Source: Cheiracanthium punctorium
Lineage: Eukaryota > Arthropoda > Arachnida > Araneae > Cheiracanthiidae
NCBI GenBank assembly: GCA_038373885.1
Contig: JAWZYV010016956.1
Coordinates: 496,001 to 560,000, forward strand
Length of the DNA: 64,000 bases
Direction of reading: 5' to 3'
Shown: in pieces, positions 1 to 10,900 of the stretch
How the letters are laid out: the number at the start of each line of letters is the position of its first letter
Numbering within the stretch: the first letter of the stretch is position 1
Notes under the pieces: model-generated
The model's input: only the letters and a program-made list of their open reading frames with translations
What the model was told of the DNA's origin: nothing
Database searches by the model: none
Translations under genes and position numbers: made by a program

Positions 1-320
1 ATATTTATTTACTTTTTTAACTTTCAAAATTGTAAAAAAAGAAAGTGTTAAATATATGTATCTATGGTCAAATGTTACTAAGAACAATATTGTGAGCAAT
101 CCATTGTAAATCATTGTAAACTAACTGCTTTTATATTGTATAACACTGATGTATTTTACCAATTGTAATCCAAAAATTGTGCTGTAAAAAAATAAATAAA
201 AATGAGGGAAACTGCTACTTGCTGGACCTGAGCCTGGAGCTAGGGTTCAGCAGGACAGTAGGACACTTCAGGAACTAAAACAGACTTTAAACCAAATAGG
301 TAGGCCGTTCCTGAAGGTAG

Positions 321-842
321 TATCCTTCCAGTAGTGGCATCGTGGAACAATTTCATCGTTCTTTGAAACAGGGTTTGAAATGTCAAAAGTGGACAGATTC
401 ACTTACTTTGTTTCTTCTTGGATTGAAATCACTAAAAGATTTATAGTGCACAACCATAAGCATAGAGCTTGTTAATGGCACAGCGTTGAGATTCCCATCA
501 GAATTTTGGAATTCATTGACAATAACAGTTGATGAATTCCAACTGTTATTGTTGATGCACGCTTTCTTACAAAAACTGTGCTCAACCATGCAAGCATTGA
601 AACTGATACTCACTTCTGACCATTCCAAGTCTGCAGTATTCATCCATCCAGCAATGCATTCGTGTTCTCATGCCTTTATGCTATGATTGTGTAAAAAAGT
701 CATTTCAAGCATCCTATGATCAGAACCATCATATTTTTGTTATCTCTCGAACAGACAAAACATTTTGCATTAATATCCATGGCAAACAATCTATCGTTAG
801 TGTTGACAGGTTAAAACTGGCATTCCACCAGGTTCAATTCAG
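321..842 (+). pseudogene. Degenerate Ty3/gypsy integrase, C-terminal part
   Basis: Reading the plus strand with frame changes gives the end of a gypsy-type integrase. A YPSSSGIVEQFH segment (about 321-358) corresponds to the family's Y-H-P-x-x-N-G-x-V-E-R-F-H block. It is followed by WTDSLTLFLLGLKS, IELVNGTALRFP, SCSHAFMLCYD and finally GKQSIVSVDRLKLAF (about 775-830), matching the usual chromodomain-free tail ending in DRLKPAF. A stop codon after KSLKDL and a frame change near 670-690 show that it is dead. Family knowledge: integrase inserts the cDNA copy of the element. The neighbouring RNase H and zinc-finger part of the same kind of pol lies on the opposite strand, so this piece is inverted relative to it. 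Confidence 0.8.
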
Positions 843-1515
843 CTGTTCAGGAGAATTAATTGCCATCGGCCGGAGCTTCCATCATCACTCGCCCACCTGC
901 GATATAAAATGCCATCCTTAATATTTAAGGAGTCCCACAGAGCCCAGTATCGCATTGTACTCTCAGGAGCAGTCTCTTGCCAAGACAGTCAATCTGCTGA
1001 ATTTGATTTCTTCACCAGAATTGGTCAAATATTTGAATCTTCCAACTGCACTTTCTGGATTTCACTCAAAGACCACAGACGGATCCAGAGTCATCATTGT
1101 TAAACTTTCACAAAAACGTCCATCTCCATTCTGTACTTATTCTCTGCATTCAGGCAATTTTTACAATCCTTTATACAAGGTTGTCGGTTGAGGTCATCTG
1201 ACTTTTCCATGCGAGGTCCTTTGCGATGTTTGATTTAGAAATCATACTCCTGCAGCCTCTGTATCCAGTGAGCTAACTGATCTTCTGGTTCTTTAAAATT
1301 CAAAAGTCATCTCATTCCGTCATAGAAGTAGTGGTGGAAATGCTCAACAGATTTAACAATAGCTAGTAATTCCTTACATGTGACACGGTAATTTCGCTTT
1401 GGCTTACAGAAACTCTTGAGTAAGCTACGACACTTTCACCATTCTCTTTTTTTCTGGGAAAGCTCGGTTCCTATTCCTTCATAACTAGGATCTGTATCAA
1501 AGATGAAGTCTTTGT
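843..1515 (-). pseudogene. Degenerate Ty3/gypsy RNase H to integrase N-terminus
   Basis: The minus strand reads FIFDTDPSYEGIGTELSQ (about 1515-1460), then YRVTCKELLAIVKSVEHF, LLNFKEPEDQLAHWIQRLQ and EYDF with a stop. This is the gypsy RNase H core and its connection region (family form: D-x-D-A-S; K-E-L-L-A-V). Further on it reads QPCIKDCKNC and RYWALWDSLNIKDGILYRR, followed by WASDDGSSGRWQLIL, which is the linker and start of integrase. Several stops and frame changes make it non-functional. The reading ends near 842, exactly where the plus-strand integrase fragment ends, which suggests an inversion breakpoint inside one element. Confidence 0.82.
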
Positions 1516-1523
1516 CATATACT

Positions 1524-1742
1524 AGCTATTAAACGTAAACATAAACAACAATACAAACAACACTAAAAAATTAAATTATAGAAATGTGCATGAAAGAACG
1601 GTGTGCATGCTTGTAAATTACGAATTAGATTTGCAAGTCAAGATATTATGTAAGCAATAACAATCGACTAATAAAGAACACAATAAAAATTCAACTCAAT
1701 TTCTCAATTATTTGTACCAATATAAAATTTCAATATGCAAAA
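1524..1742 (+). repeat. Dispersed repeat A, copy 1
   Basis: About 220 bp of AT-rich sequence that recurs in the same orientation at 48453-48653. Shared blocks in order include AGCTATTAAA, TTAAATTATAGAAA, ATGCTTGTAAATTA, AAAGAACACAATAA and TTATTTGTACCAAT. No coding potential or terminal repeats seen; class unknown. Confidence 0.75.
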
Positions 1743-3221
1743 TATTTTATTTTTATTATAGACTCGAATATTAATAAGATTTTCAAACAATTCTTGAAAA
1801 TGTGCAAACATATTTATTTATTTTGTTCAAAAATCAAACTTGGCTCAAAAACAAAACACATTCCTAGTATATAAAATATTTGATAGCAACATAGAATTAT
1901 AAATTCGTATTATTTAATTCAAGACATTAAAACTAATGATTGTTTAGTTTAAAAATCAAAGTTCACAACAACAGAAACTTTTCAACCAAATCTAACTTAT
2001 CAAAACACCATGCAATAAAGGACCTTATGGTTTTACTTAAATGCCGTCATACAAAAAAAAATTACGATTTAGTCAAACTTCATAACTGTCACTAAATTTC
2101 CCAATTGATCATTGACACAGTAAAAACAACCTGCGTATTTTCTACGTCTTATGTGCCTATATTGAGAATTTATACAAATACAGTTTCAAAATAAAAATTA
2201 TCATGTATAGAAGACTAAACAAAATACCGTACACTTTTTTTTTTTTTTTTTTAAATCAATGATCCTAGTTTGCATTTCGTTTTTCATCAGAATCATTACC
2301 AGAGTTACTAACTGAAAATTATTGGTTATGTGATTTACTTTCTTTATTTTCATATTACTCATTTTGAATTCTTAAACATAAGCATACAATAATGAAATAT
2401 AGTAATCAAATACTCAATAAAAATAATTATCTTATTACTTTTAATGTACCACAAAATAATCAAACTTACAGGTCTATGCACAGAAAAAAAAAAAAGACAC
2501 TGTATTTAAAAGCAAACACAACTTACTTCGCCACAGAAATAAATAAATAAAAAATCAAACCCATAATAATTTTCATAGCACGTTTAAAAACACTTTTTCA
2601 TTCTTTCTTTTCTTTTACAGTTAAAGTTTGGTGAAGCAGACACTGCGTCTAGGAAAACACTCATTCATGTAAAATCACTTATTCTGGCAGAAACCGATTT
2701 CATGTAGTTCTGTTTTTGTTTTGAGGCCAGAGAATCATAAGCGGGATTAATTAAAAAATTCGTTTTGCGGTTGCCAGAACTTCATTCCCATTGACTGTCC
2801 AATTCAGCTGAGCAGGAAGAAAAAAAAAAACAGAACTCGCTGGCGACACACGGATGAGTCAAGCAGAAAATTATTCCTCTGAATCGTTCAACACAAATAC
2901 AAACAGTCTGTCGCTTCAGTTTTGGAATCCCTTGAAAGATGTTGACGCATGTATTTAATGCTAATGAATCCCTTCACTCTGTTGCTACTTTGAAGTTAAT
3001 CCAAGTAGAAAAATGTTGATGACTCACACGTTCGGTCGGGATCTCGCGTAGTCCTGGTAAACAAATTGAAATATTGATGATAAGTTTCTGTTCTTCGCAA
3101 GTGAAATTAAACTGACGGATTTCGGAGTCTGTTGGAATAGTTAAAAAAGTTGGGCACAAATTACTTGGAGTCATATTGAAGGCCCGCAGACATTTTATCC
3201 TTGCCGGCTCTTGAAAGAAAA

Positions 3222-3443
3222 TGAAGACGTAATGGTTGTTGCGGCGTAAGATCACCATCGGTGTTTGAGCAGGAGGCGAGGCGTAGGGTCATAACATCGT
3301 CAGGTTCAGGAGATGTGAGGCGGCTTGGGACTCTGGCTTTGAGCCGTTCCCGGCCGCCTGCTGCTTGTACTCGTAGTCGGGCCAAGGATGGAAGAAATAA
3401 GTCGAAGTCAAACTTCGATTACATGATGTTATTGGACGACTAA
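3222..3443 (+). other. GC-rich ORF of unknown identity
   Basis: In an otherwise AT-rich stretch, 3240-3400 is GC- and CpG-rich. The plus frame is open from just after a stop at 3222 to a TAA at 3441-3443. It reads VFEQEARRRVITSSGSGD and later SRAKDGRNKSKSNFDYMM, ending LLDD. There is no ATG, so it would have to be a last exon; an AG at 3273-3274 could be an acceptor, but it lacks a pyrimidine tract. The opposite strand is also open over parts of the same region. It could be the last exon of a gene converging on URI1, a CpG-rich promoter, or a repeat. I do not recognise the product. Confidence 0.25.
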
Positions 3444-3771
3444 TACATATTTCTTAGGCAGTAGCGTCTCGAAGTTCCGCTCCTGAGCTGATGCAGCTTT
3501 TTTTAATCAATTTTTGAGGTCATGTCACATGATAAAAGAACATTGCAATTATTGGCCAAAAGCTAAATCTGGGCAGTGCTTTTTCCAGTGTTTGTTATGA
3601 CTTTTAAGACATCTTTGTGGCTGGCTTCCGGGACCGTCTACAAAATTACAAAGGGGTTGCAAGGGACCGTGCAGTAATTGCATTATTTAAACGCGGTTTT
3701 CTTTGTTCCAACTGAATTAAACTGCATAGTTCCAGAAATATGGGGTTTTCATGGGATTTTGATTTGTAATG

Positions 3772-3772
<1 letters not shown>

Positions 3773-3802
<30 letters not shown>
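3773..3802. repeat. (TA)n microsatellite
   Basis: About 15 uninterrupted TA units. Confidence 0.95.
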
Positions 3803-3806
<4 letters not shown>

Positions 3807-4119
3807 TGGATTTTCAATGATCTTTCCTTTATTTCATAAGACTGATTTTTTTACGACTTTCTGAATCTAACCCTGCAAGCCATAAATATTTATCATATTA
3901 CAAATTTTATTAATGAGGAAAACTATAACATTTTTATTATTATTTAGATACAATAAAACAGTTCTTTAAAATTAAACTAATCATAAAACACCTTAAATTA
4001 TGCAAATTTTTTTCAAAGAATAATTTTTTTAAATACTGTAAAAAAATTCATAGCAAAGACCCATGGAATAGACATAGATGAAATAACACCGTTTAAATAA
4101 TTTATTTAGTTACCTAATA

Positions 4120-4576
4120 CAGTATGGAACCTCTTATCCGGAAACCAGTTATCCAGAATCATTTTTCAATCAATTAAATTCCTATTTTTTTCCAAAAGAA
4201 AAGCAAAAAATGAGTTTTTTTTTTTTTTTAAATTTCTAATGTTTTTGTTTTTTCATTTTGAGTTTCTACAGCTAGAATTTATAAAGTAAGCAATCTGGTG
4301 AGGTATTTTATTTATTTTTCTAGTGTGTGACTAAGTTTTCAAGAAGTTATCATATATTTACTACTTCCTCTCTAAATGATTATTATTTATCTTGATCATA
4401 TTAGAGTTTTTTTTATATTATTTTTCTAGTATATTAACAATTAAGGTTACTCTCTATGTTTGATTAGAATTAAACATTTATGCTACCAATCAAATCAGTA
4501 GATGTTATGTTAATCCCCAACCTGTTATCCAGAATACGCCCGGTCCCAACCATTCCAGATAACAGATTCTATACTG
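4120..4576. mobile_element. Tigger/pogo-like MITE
   Basis: A 457-bp non-coding element with terminal inverted repeats beginning CAGTATGGAACCTC on the left and CAGTATAGAATCTG (reverse complement) on the right. Both are followed by a TTATCC block. It is flanked on both sides by TA (4118-4119, 4577-4578), the target duplication of Tc1/mariner/pogo elements. TIRs of the CAGTATAACCTC type are characteristic of Tigger/pogo. It lies downstream of the URI1 poly(A) site. Confidence 0.8.
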
Positions 4577-4806
4577 TAACTACACCAGAATCCTCTCATC
4601 TGTAGTTTGATTATAGCAATCATATTCATTTATAGTATTATTCAAAAAATTTTCATGTTGAATTTTTAGCCTTCTGCTTAAAACTGTGTAAATACATAGT
4701 TGACATAAAATTATTTTAATGAATTTTAATATCAGGACTTACAAAGTTTGAATCTTGTAGCAATAATGCATAAAAAAGAATTACACACGCAATTATAAAT
4801 TTAAAG

Positions 4807-4812
4807 TTTATT
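4807..4812 (-). promoter_or_regulatory. URI1: URI1 poly(A) signal
   Basis: AATAAA on the minus strand, 40 nt downstream of the URI1 stop codon (4852-4854). It is the first canonical signal after the stop, so the 3' UTR is probably short. Confidence 0.7.
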
Positions 4813-4851
4813 TCCATTACATAAAATATAACCAAAATTTGCATTATATGT

Positions 4852-4965
4852 TTATCGTCGACGGTTCTTTCTAGAATGTTTAAAATGGGATGTTGGTCTT
4901 GAAGACTTAGTTTCAACAATGTTAATGGGACAGGAACGCTCATGGACTTCTCCAGTAAAAGGCTG
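4852..4965 (-). CDS. URI1: URI1 coding exon 10 (C-terminus)
   Basis: Encodes QPFTGEVHERSCPINIVE and a basic end (HSRKNRRR, then TAA). It matches the human AFSGTVIEKEF block near the C-terminus. Acceptor TTTTTTTAG. Confidence 0.88.
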   Translation of the reverse strand, partial: QPFTGEVHERSCPINIVETKSSRPTSHFKHSRKNRRR

Positions 4966-7900
4966 CTAAAAAAATTTAATAAATAAATAAAATTATAATT
5001 AAAAAGGAAAAAGATCCAATCTAGATGTACAAACACACATTTAAAAACTACATTTTTACAGAAATTATTAAAATGTAACCTAACAAAAAATTAATATGTT
5101 GAAGTGTATATCATAACATACAATGATACATGCTTGCATATGTGTAATAGTATGCTGTTCTTGTCTACATTTCCCTCAATCTAGAAGGCATCCATTTTAA
5201 GTAAGAACAAGCCTAAAATTAAAAACACACATGCGTTTTTTAAAAATAATGAATTGTAAATCCAGTTTTCGAATTCCATCTTCATAAAAATTTGCTGCCT
5301 CTAATTTGATAAATTCTTAAAAAAAAAAAAAAAAAGAACCTCTACATACTTGAGAAAAATTACCAGAGGATGAAGTCCTAACACATCTGTTCTCTCAAAC
5401 TTTTCCATCAACTGTTTGAATCAACATTTCTGTATTGATAGACGGTCATTCCCTTTGTTCCTCAACATTCATCTTTATAGAGATACATTTTTTCTCTATA
5501 TACTTCACTGATCTGCCCATAAATTTTAGCTGCTTTCACACTTTTCACATTAAGAAAATGAATGATAGAATGTGTTCCATATTTGAAATTTTCAATTCAT
5601 TGAGGCATTTTAAGTACTCACAAACAAACATAAACTAGATTAAATACTGTATTGGTAACTATGGCGAACTAATAGATGATGGCATGCAAGGACGTAGACA
5701 GAATATATTTTTTATTTAGTGGAAGGGGGATATATAGTACAAAAATTTTTTCAGCTATATAATAGACATCAAGAGTCAACACAAATAAGAAAAGTACTAA
5801 TGCATTGACTAAAATTTCGGATAATTAATCAAACTCCCATGATACTCTAGCTACAGCCTTGCTAGCATGTAACAAGAATGTGCAGAACAGCATGTTAAAT
5901 TTCAAAATTTTGTTTATTTAAAATATATGTAGCATAGTTTCTAGTTGCTTGAATTTTTAAATAAATCAACACTCAAATTCCATAACTCAAAGAGGCTTGT
6001 AAATTGCACTTATTAAATCAAATATACTGTACAACTAATTTTACACTACAGGCGATTAAAATGCAACACTAAGGAGTCATCCAAATGAAGAAAAAGAGTC
6101 TAACCGTACTTCCATGGTGAAACTGCCTCCAATAGGAACCTATATTGTAACCTATGTTAAATTGTAGAGGGCACTAATAGCAGTTGATAGAGTGGATATT
6201 GGCTTTATATCTAGTTAATTGGGGAGATATTTCAAAAAAGTGTCCAGAGACGACTCAAAGCCATATATCTTAGTTAATTTTAAAGCTAGGAAAATAAATC
6301 TACATGGAAGTGTTATGGTACACTTTGCAGTTTATTTACAGCAGTTTCCTATGTTCCAAGCTTAAATAAAAAAATGCAAAAATTTTATCAATCAATTTCT
6401 ATAAGATCCAATTGAATTATCAGTTTGAAAAAAAATATATAATAATTGTCCATGTGTTGCTTAACAGCATGCCAAGTTTCATTAAAATCCAAGAGGTGCA
6501 ACACATTGGGAAAAAAATTTAAATTAAGTGGGCCGTCTTATGACTACTATGTTGACGCTTTAAATATGTATTAACATTTCAATAATCTTTGTAAAGATTA
6601 TGTTTCTACATCTCATAAAAAGTATATCAAATGCTTGGTGATGTCAACTAGTCTATTATAATGTTTTTTAATATGTAATAATAATTTAATATGTAATTTT
6701 AATTTACGTTAAAAATAACAAAAATTATATTGGACGATCATTTTGGTTTGCAAACTCTTTTACATCAAAACGATCTTACAATTGCAGACCACTGATTTAG
6801 AGACATTGAATTGTACATTACTGAGAAAGGCTACAAATTGCTGATGTCAGCAATAAAAGAACGACTATATCAACTTACAACTACTGAAGCTAATGAGTCT
6901 GGGAAAGTGACCAAAGTAAGATGGGTTGTCGAAGCAGTATACAGCACAATTTTGCAAAAGCTCTGGCTCTTAGGATAATGTTTTAGACAACAAAATGTTA
7001 CACAACATAAGATTTCTTTGTCCTATTACTGGATACTTACAAAATATTTATGGTAAGAGACATATTTTTGATATAGAATTACACAATAAAATCATTAAAA
7101 ATTTGAATGATAGACAAAGCATGAAAAATACACTTGCTGATGAGGTGCTGTGCTGATTCAAAACTGGAATCGACAAAAACAACCTTTTCATTAACTGCTT
7201 GCTTCAGAAGTTTCTGAAGCTTTCCTGAGCTTTCTGAAGAGGAGTTAAAAATACTTTTTGCAGGTACCTAGCAGCTTTCACAAGCCATTTCCTATTCAAC
7301 TGAACTTATGGGGAAAGACAATAATTTTTATCTGCTGTATGTCAAAGATTCTGCGATGCATTAATAGCAAATCTTGCAGATGTTACATTGACTACAATCC
7401 TAATGGACAAAGCTATGAAGATATTTGGCGATATTGCTGTGACTGTACAAATGGAAAACGATCAGTTGGGTTTTGTTCCCATGTGAAAGCAATTATATAT
7501 TATTTATCAAATGCAAGATATAAATCTCATAGTTTGCTCAGCAGAAATATTATCCAGTGTTTTTTCTATAAATAACAATCATATTGTAATTAGTGAAGAT
7601 AGTGATGACGACTAATAAGAGTTATTTTTTATGAATACGGATTTAATTATTACTGAGAAAATATCATTCCATTTCCTTTTAACCTTTCATGCCTAATATT
7701 GGAACTCTTAAAATGTAATATAATTTAAAATCGTCAACATAGTAATCATAAAGTGGTCGTCCAATATGATTTTCATAATTTTTAACATAAATTAAAATTA
7801 CATATTATTAAATTGTTATTACATATTAAATAAAAAAACGTAATATGCTAGTTGTCATCACCAAGCATTAATATACTTTTTATGAGCTGTCAAAATGCAA

Positions 7901-10900
7901 TTTTTTCAAAGATTATTGAAATGTAATACAAATTAAAAGTGTCAACATAGTAAGTGTAAAGTGGTCCACTTAATTTAATTTTTCTTTTCAATATGCTGTA
8001 CCTCTTGGATTTTAGTGAAACTTGGTATGCTGTTAGGCAACGCACAGGCAATTATTATATATTTTTTCCAAAGTGGTAATTCAATTAGATCTTATAGAAA
8101 TCGATTGACAAAATTTTTATTTGCCTTTTTTAAATACTTTTATGTGGGCTTGGCCTATAGAAACTGCTATAAATAAACTGTAAAGTGTACCATAGCACTT
8201 CCATTTAGATTTATTTTCCTAGCTTTAAAATTAACTAAGATATATGGCTTTGAAAAATGTCATCTCTAGACACTTTTTTTCAAATAGATAGCTCCTCAAT
8301 TAACTTAGAGCTAATATCTACTCCACCAGCTACTAGTAGCACCCTCTACAGTATAATGTAGGTTACGATATAGGTTCCTATTGGGGGCAGTCTCGTCATG
8401 GAAGTACGGCTAGACCCTTTGCACCATGCGTTTGTGGTGATGATATGCAAATGATTAACATTTCAGTGCAGACATCATGGGTGTCTGTAGCGCCACCTGC
8501 ATGCACTATATAAAGGGAGAAAAGAAGACCATTCTGAAGTACTGGAATGGTTTATTTTCGTGCATTTCTGTTGTGTAAGCAGCTTCAGTATGTCTCCTAG
8601 AAGAAAATGAGCATCTTTACAGCATGTTTCAGAGCTCAAATGAAGATGAATAATGGCCTAAATGGATTGCGGATTATCCTTCAGAGAAATTGGTGATCAT
8701 GTTGGAAGACACAAAGCAACTATTACTCAGACCTGTAAACGATGGATGCACGAGTGAATGACGGACCAATTGCAACAAGTTCAGTCTGTTGTGCAACAAT
8801 CCGTGTCCACTCATACTATTCGACATTGTTTGCAGCAGAGAGGAATATCTACAAGCCATCCATTATTGCATTTAGAGTCAAAACCACAAGCACTTGTGCT
8901 GACAATTGTGCGATTAAGAATGGTCATGGACAACTAATAAGAACGAACAACTAACAAACAGAACGATATTACTTTTACTGATGAATCCCATTTCTGCCTG
9001 CAGCACTACAATGGTTGGATCAAAATCTGGAGACACTATTGACAGACAGCTGAACTCTTGCCTTATGCATTACAATACAGAGCCCTGAATCGGGTACTAT
9101 GGTTTGGGGGTAGTTTTGGATGCCACCCCTGCATCACCCTAGTATGCAATGGCAGTATGCCAAACAGTCAGCACTATATCTCTGAAGTGTTAGGGCTTGT
9201 TAGTCAGTGACCATATTCCAACAGGGTAATGCATTACCCCATGTGGCATGCAATGTTCAAGACTTCTTCATCACCCATCAGATTGCACTGATGTCTTGGC
9301 CTCCTTGTTTTCCCAATCTATCACCTATTGAAAATGGTTGCAGAATGGCTTGTCCGGGACACATCTCTTACTGCTATAATAGATCAACTTGGGCAATTTA
9401 TGCAATCAAAATTGACTGCTATACTGCAACAACACATCTAAAGCCTCTTTGATTCAATGCCGATCTGCACTGAAGGGGTTACGGCAGCAACATTTAATAA
9501 AGATGTCATCATTTTCCTTACTTCACAAGAGGCTGTATTTTCCTGCCTAAAATAATGTTTCTAGTTTCATATTATTTCAACTAAAAACTAAAGCACTTTC
9601 AATTACAAGGTTAATTCCTAAACTAGTTTACAACTAACTCAATCTGTAGAACATTTGTTGATCTAAGTTAACGAATTTAAGAAAAGCATCTGAGAGTCAA
9701 CCCCACCAAAAAAATTACAGTGGAACTCATTTAGGAAGTTTGTTAAAAGACAAGCCCCAGATGATACAATTTTTAGATGGGGTAAAAATGATATGAAATG
9801 ACAGAACAAATGATATACGAAGAACTGAAATGGCATTTAGTAATTTTTTTTTTAATTAAAGACACAATGCACAACTATAAAAAAACTTTCAATGTAGATT
9901 ATTCAAGATAGAAATGTACATTGAAACTTTTTGAAAAATTGTTACTTTGTAAACTATGGTAGTGTACGAGGCTGTTTCGAAAAATAAAGATACAATGGCT
10001 CGCATTCCTTAAATAAAAATTTAATTTATAAAACGTCAGTTACTTCTTATTAACTGGATTATTTCATATTTTTCAACATAATTACCCCCGTTATCCAAAC
10101 ATTTGTTAAGTCAGGGCACAAGCTTTTGTATTCCACAGTCATAGAAGTTTGCCGCCTGTTGTCGGAACCACATTTCAACTTCATCTTTGATCTCATCATC
10201 GTCGTGGAATGATTTTCCACCAAGATGTGACTTCAGGTAAAGGAATAAATGGAAGCCGCTGGGCGCAGGGTCCAGGCTGTATGGCGGATGGTCCAATACC
10301 TCCCATTTGAATTGTTTGAGTAGTGCTTTAGTTACGAGTGCTGTGTGAGGCCGAGCGTTGTCATGAAGCAAGCGGACTCCATTTGTCAGCATTCCCCTGC
10401 ATTTGTTTTGAATTGCCCCTCGAAGACGTTTCAAAGTCAGGCAATATGCAGCAGCATTAATTGTCATTCCGGGAGGCATAAATTCCATCAGAAGAACGCC
10501 TTCCTTGTCTGTCCCAAAAAACAGAAGCCATGATTTTTTTCGCTGAAATCGAAGTTTTGAATTTCTTGACTTTTGGTGAATTTGAATGGCGCCATTGCAT
10601 TGATTGTTGCTTGGATTCAGGTGTATGGTGATAAACCCACGTCTTGTCACCTGTCACAATGTGATCAAGGAACTCATCACCTGCTTCTGCATAGCGTGTG
10701 AGGAAGTCGAGTCTTTTTCTTTTTGTGTTCTTCCTGTGTTCCTTGTGTTCTTCCATTAACATTTTCGGAACCCAGTGCGCACACAATTTCCTGTACCCTA
10801 ACTTGACAGTCACAACTTCATAAAGAGTTGTCATTGACACTTCTGGTATGATCTGATGCAATTCTTTCAATTTGAGACGTCTATTCGCATGAATTGCTTC

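Larger units (their letters stand above)
6044..9552 (+). mobile_element. Tc1-like element, decayed, interrupted by another transposon
   Basis: The right-hand 1.1 kb (8421-9552) holds a decayed Tc1 transposase. The left end, ACAGGCGATTAAAATGCA (about 6048-6065), resembles the reverse complement of the right end (TTAGGCAGGAAAATACAG). Both sit next to TA. Between them, 6093-8420 is a separate long-inverted-repeat element. I infer that the latter inserted into the 5' non-coding part of the Tc1 copy. The outer ends are approximate. Confidence 0.55.

Noticed and set aside
831..841. GGTTCAATTC, resembling a tRNA B box
   Set aside because: Lies within the integrase coding remnant, with no A box or cloverleaf around it.
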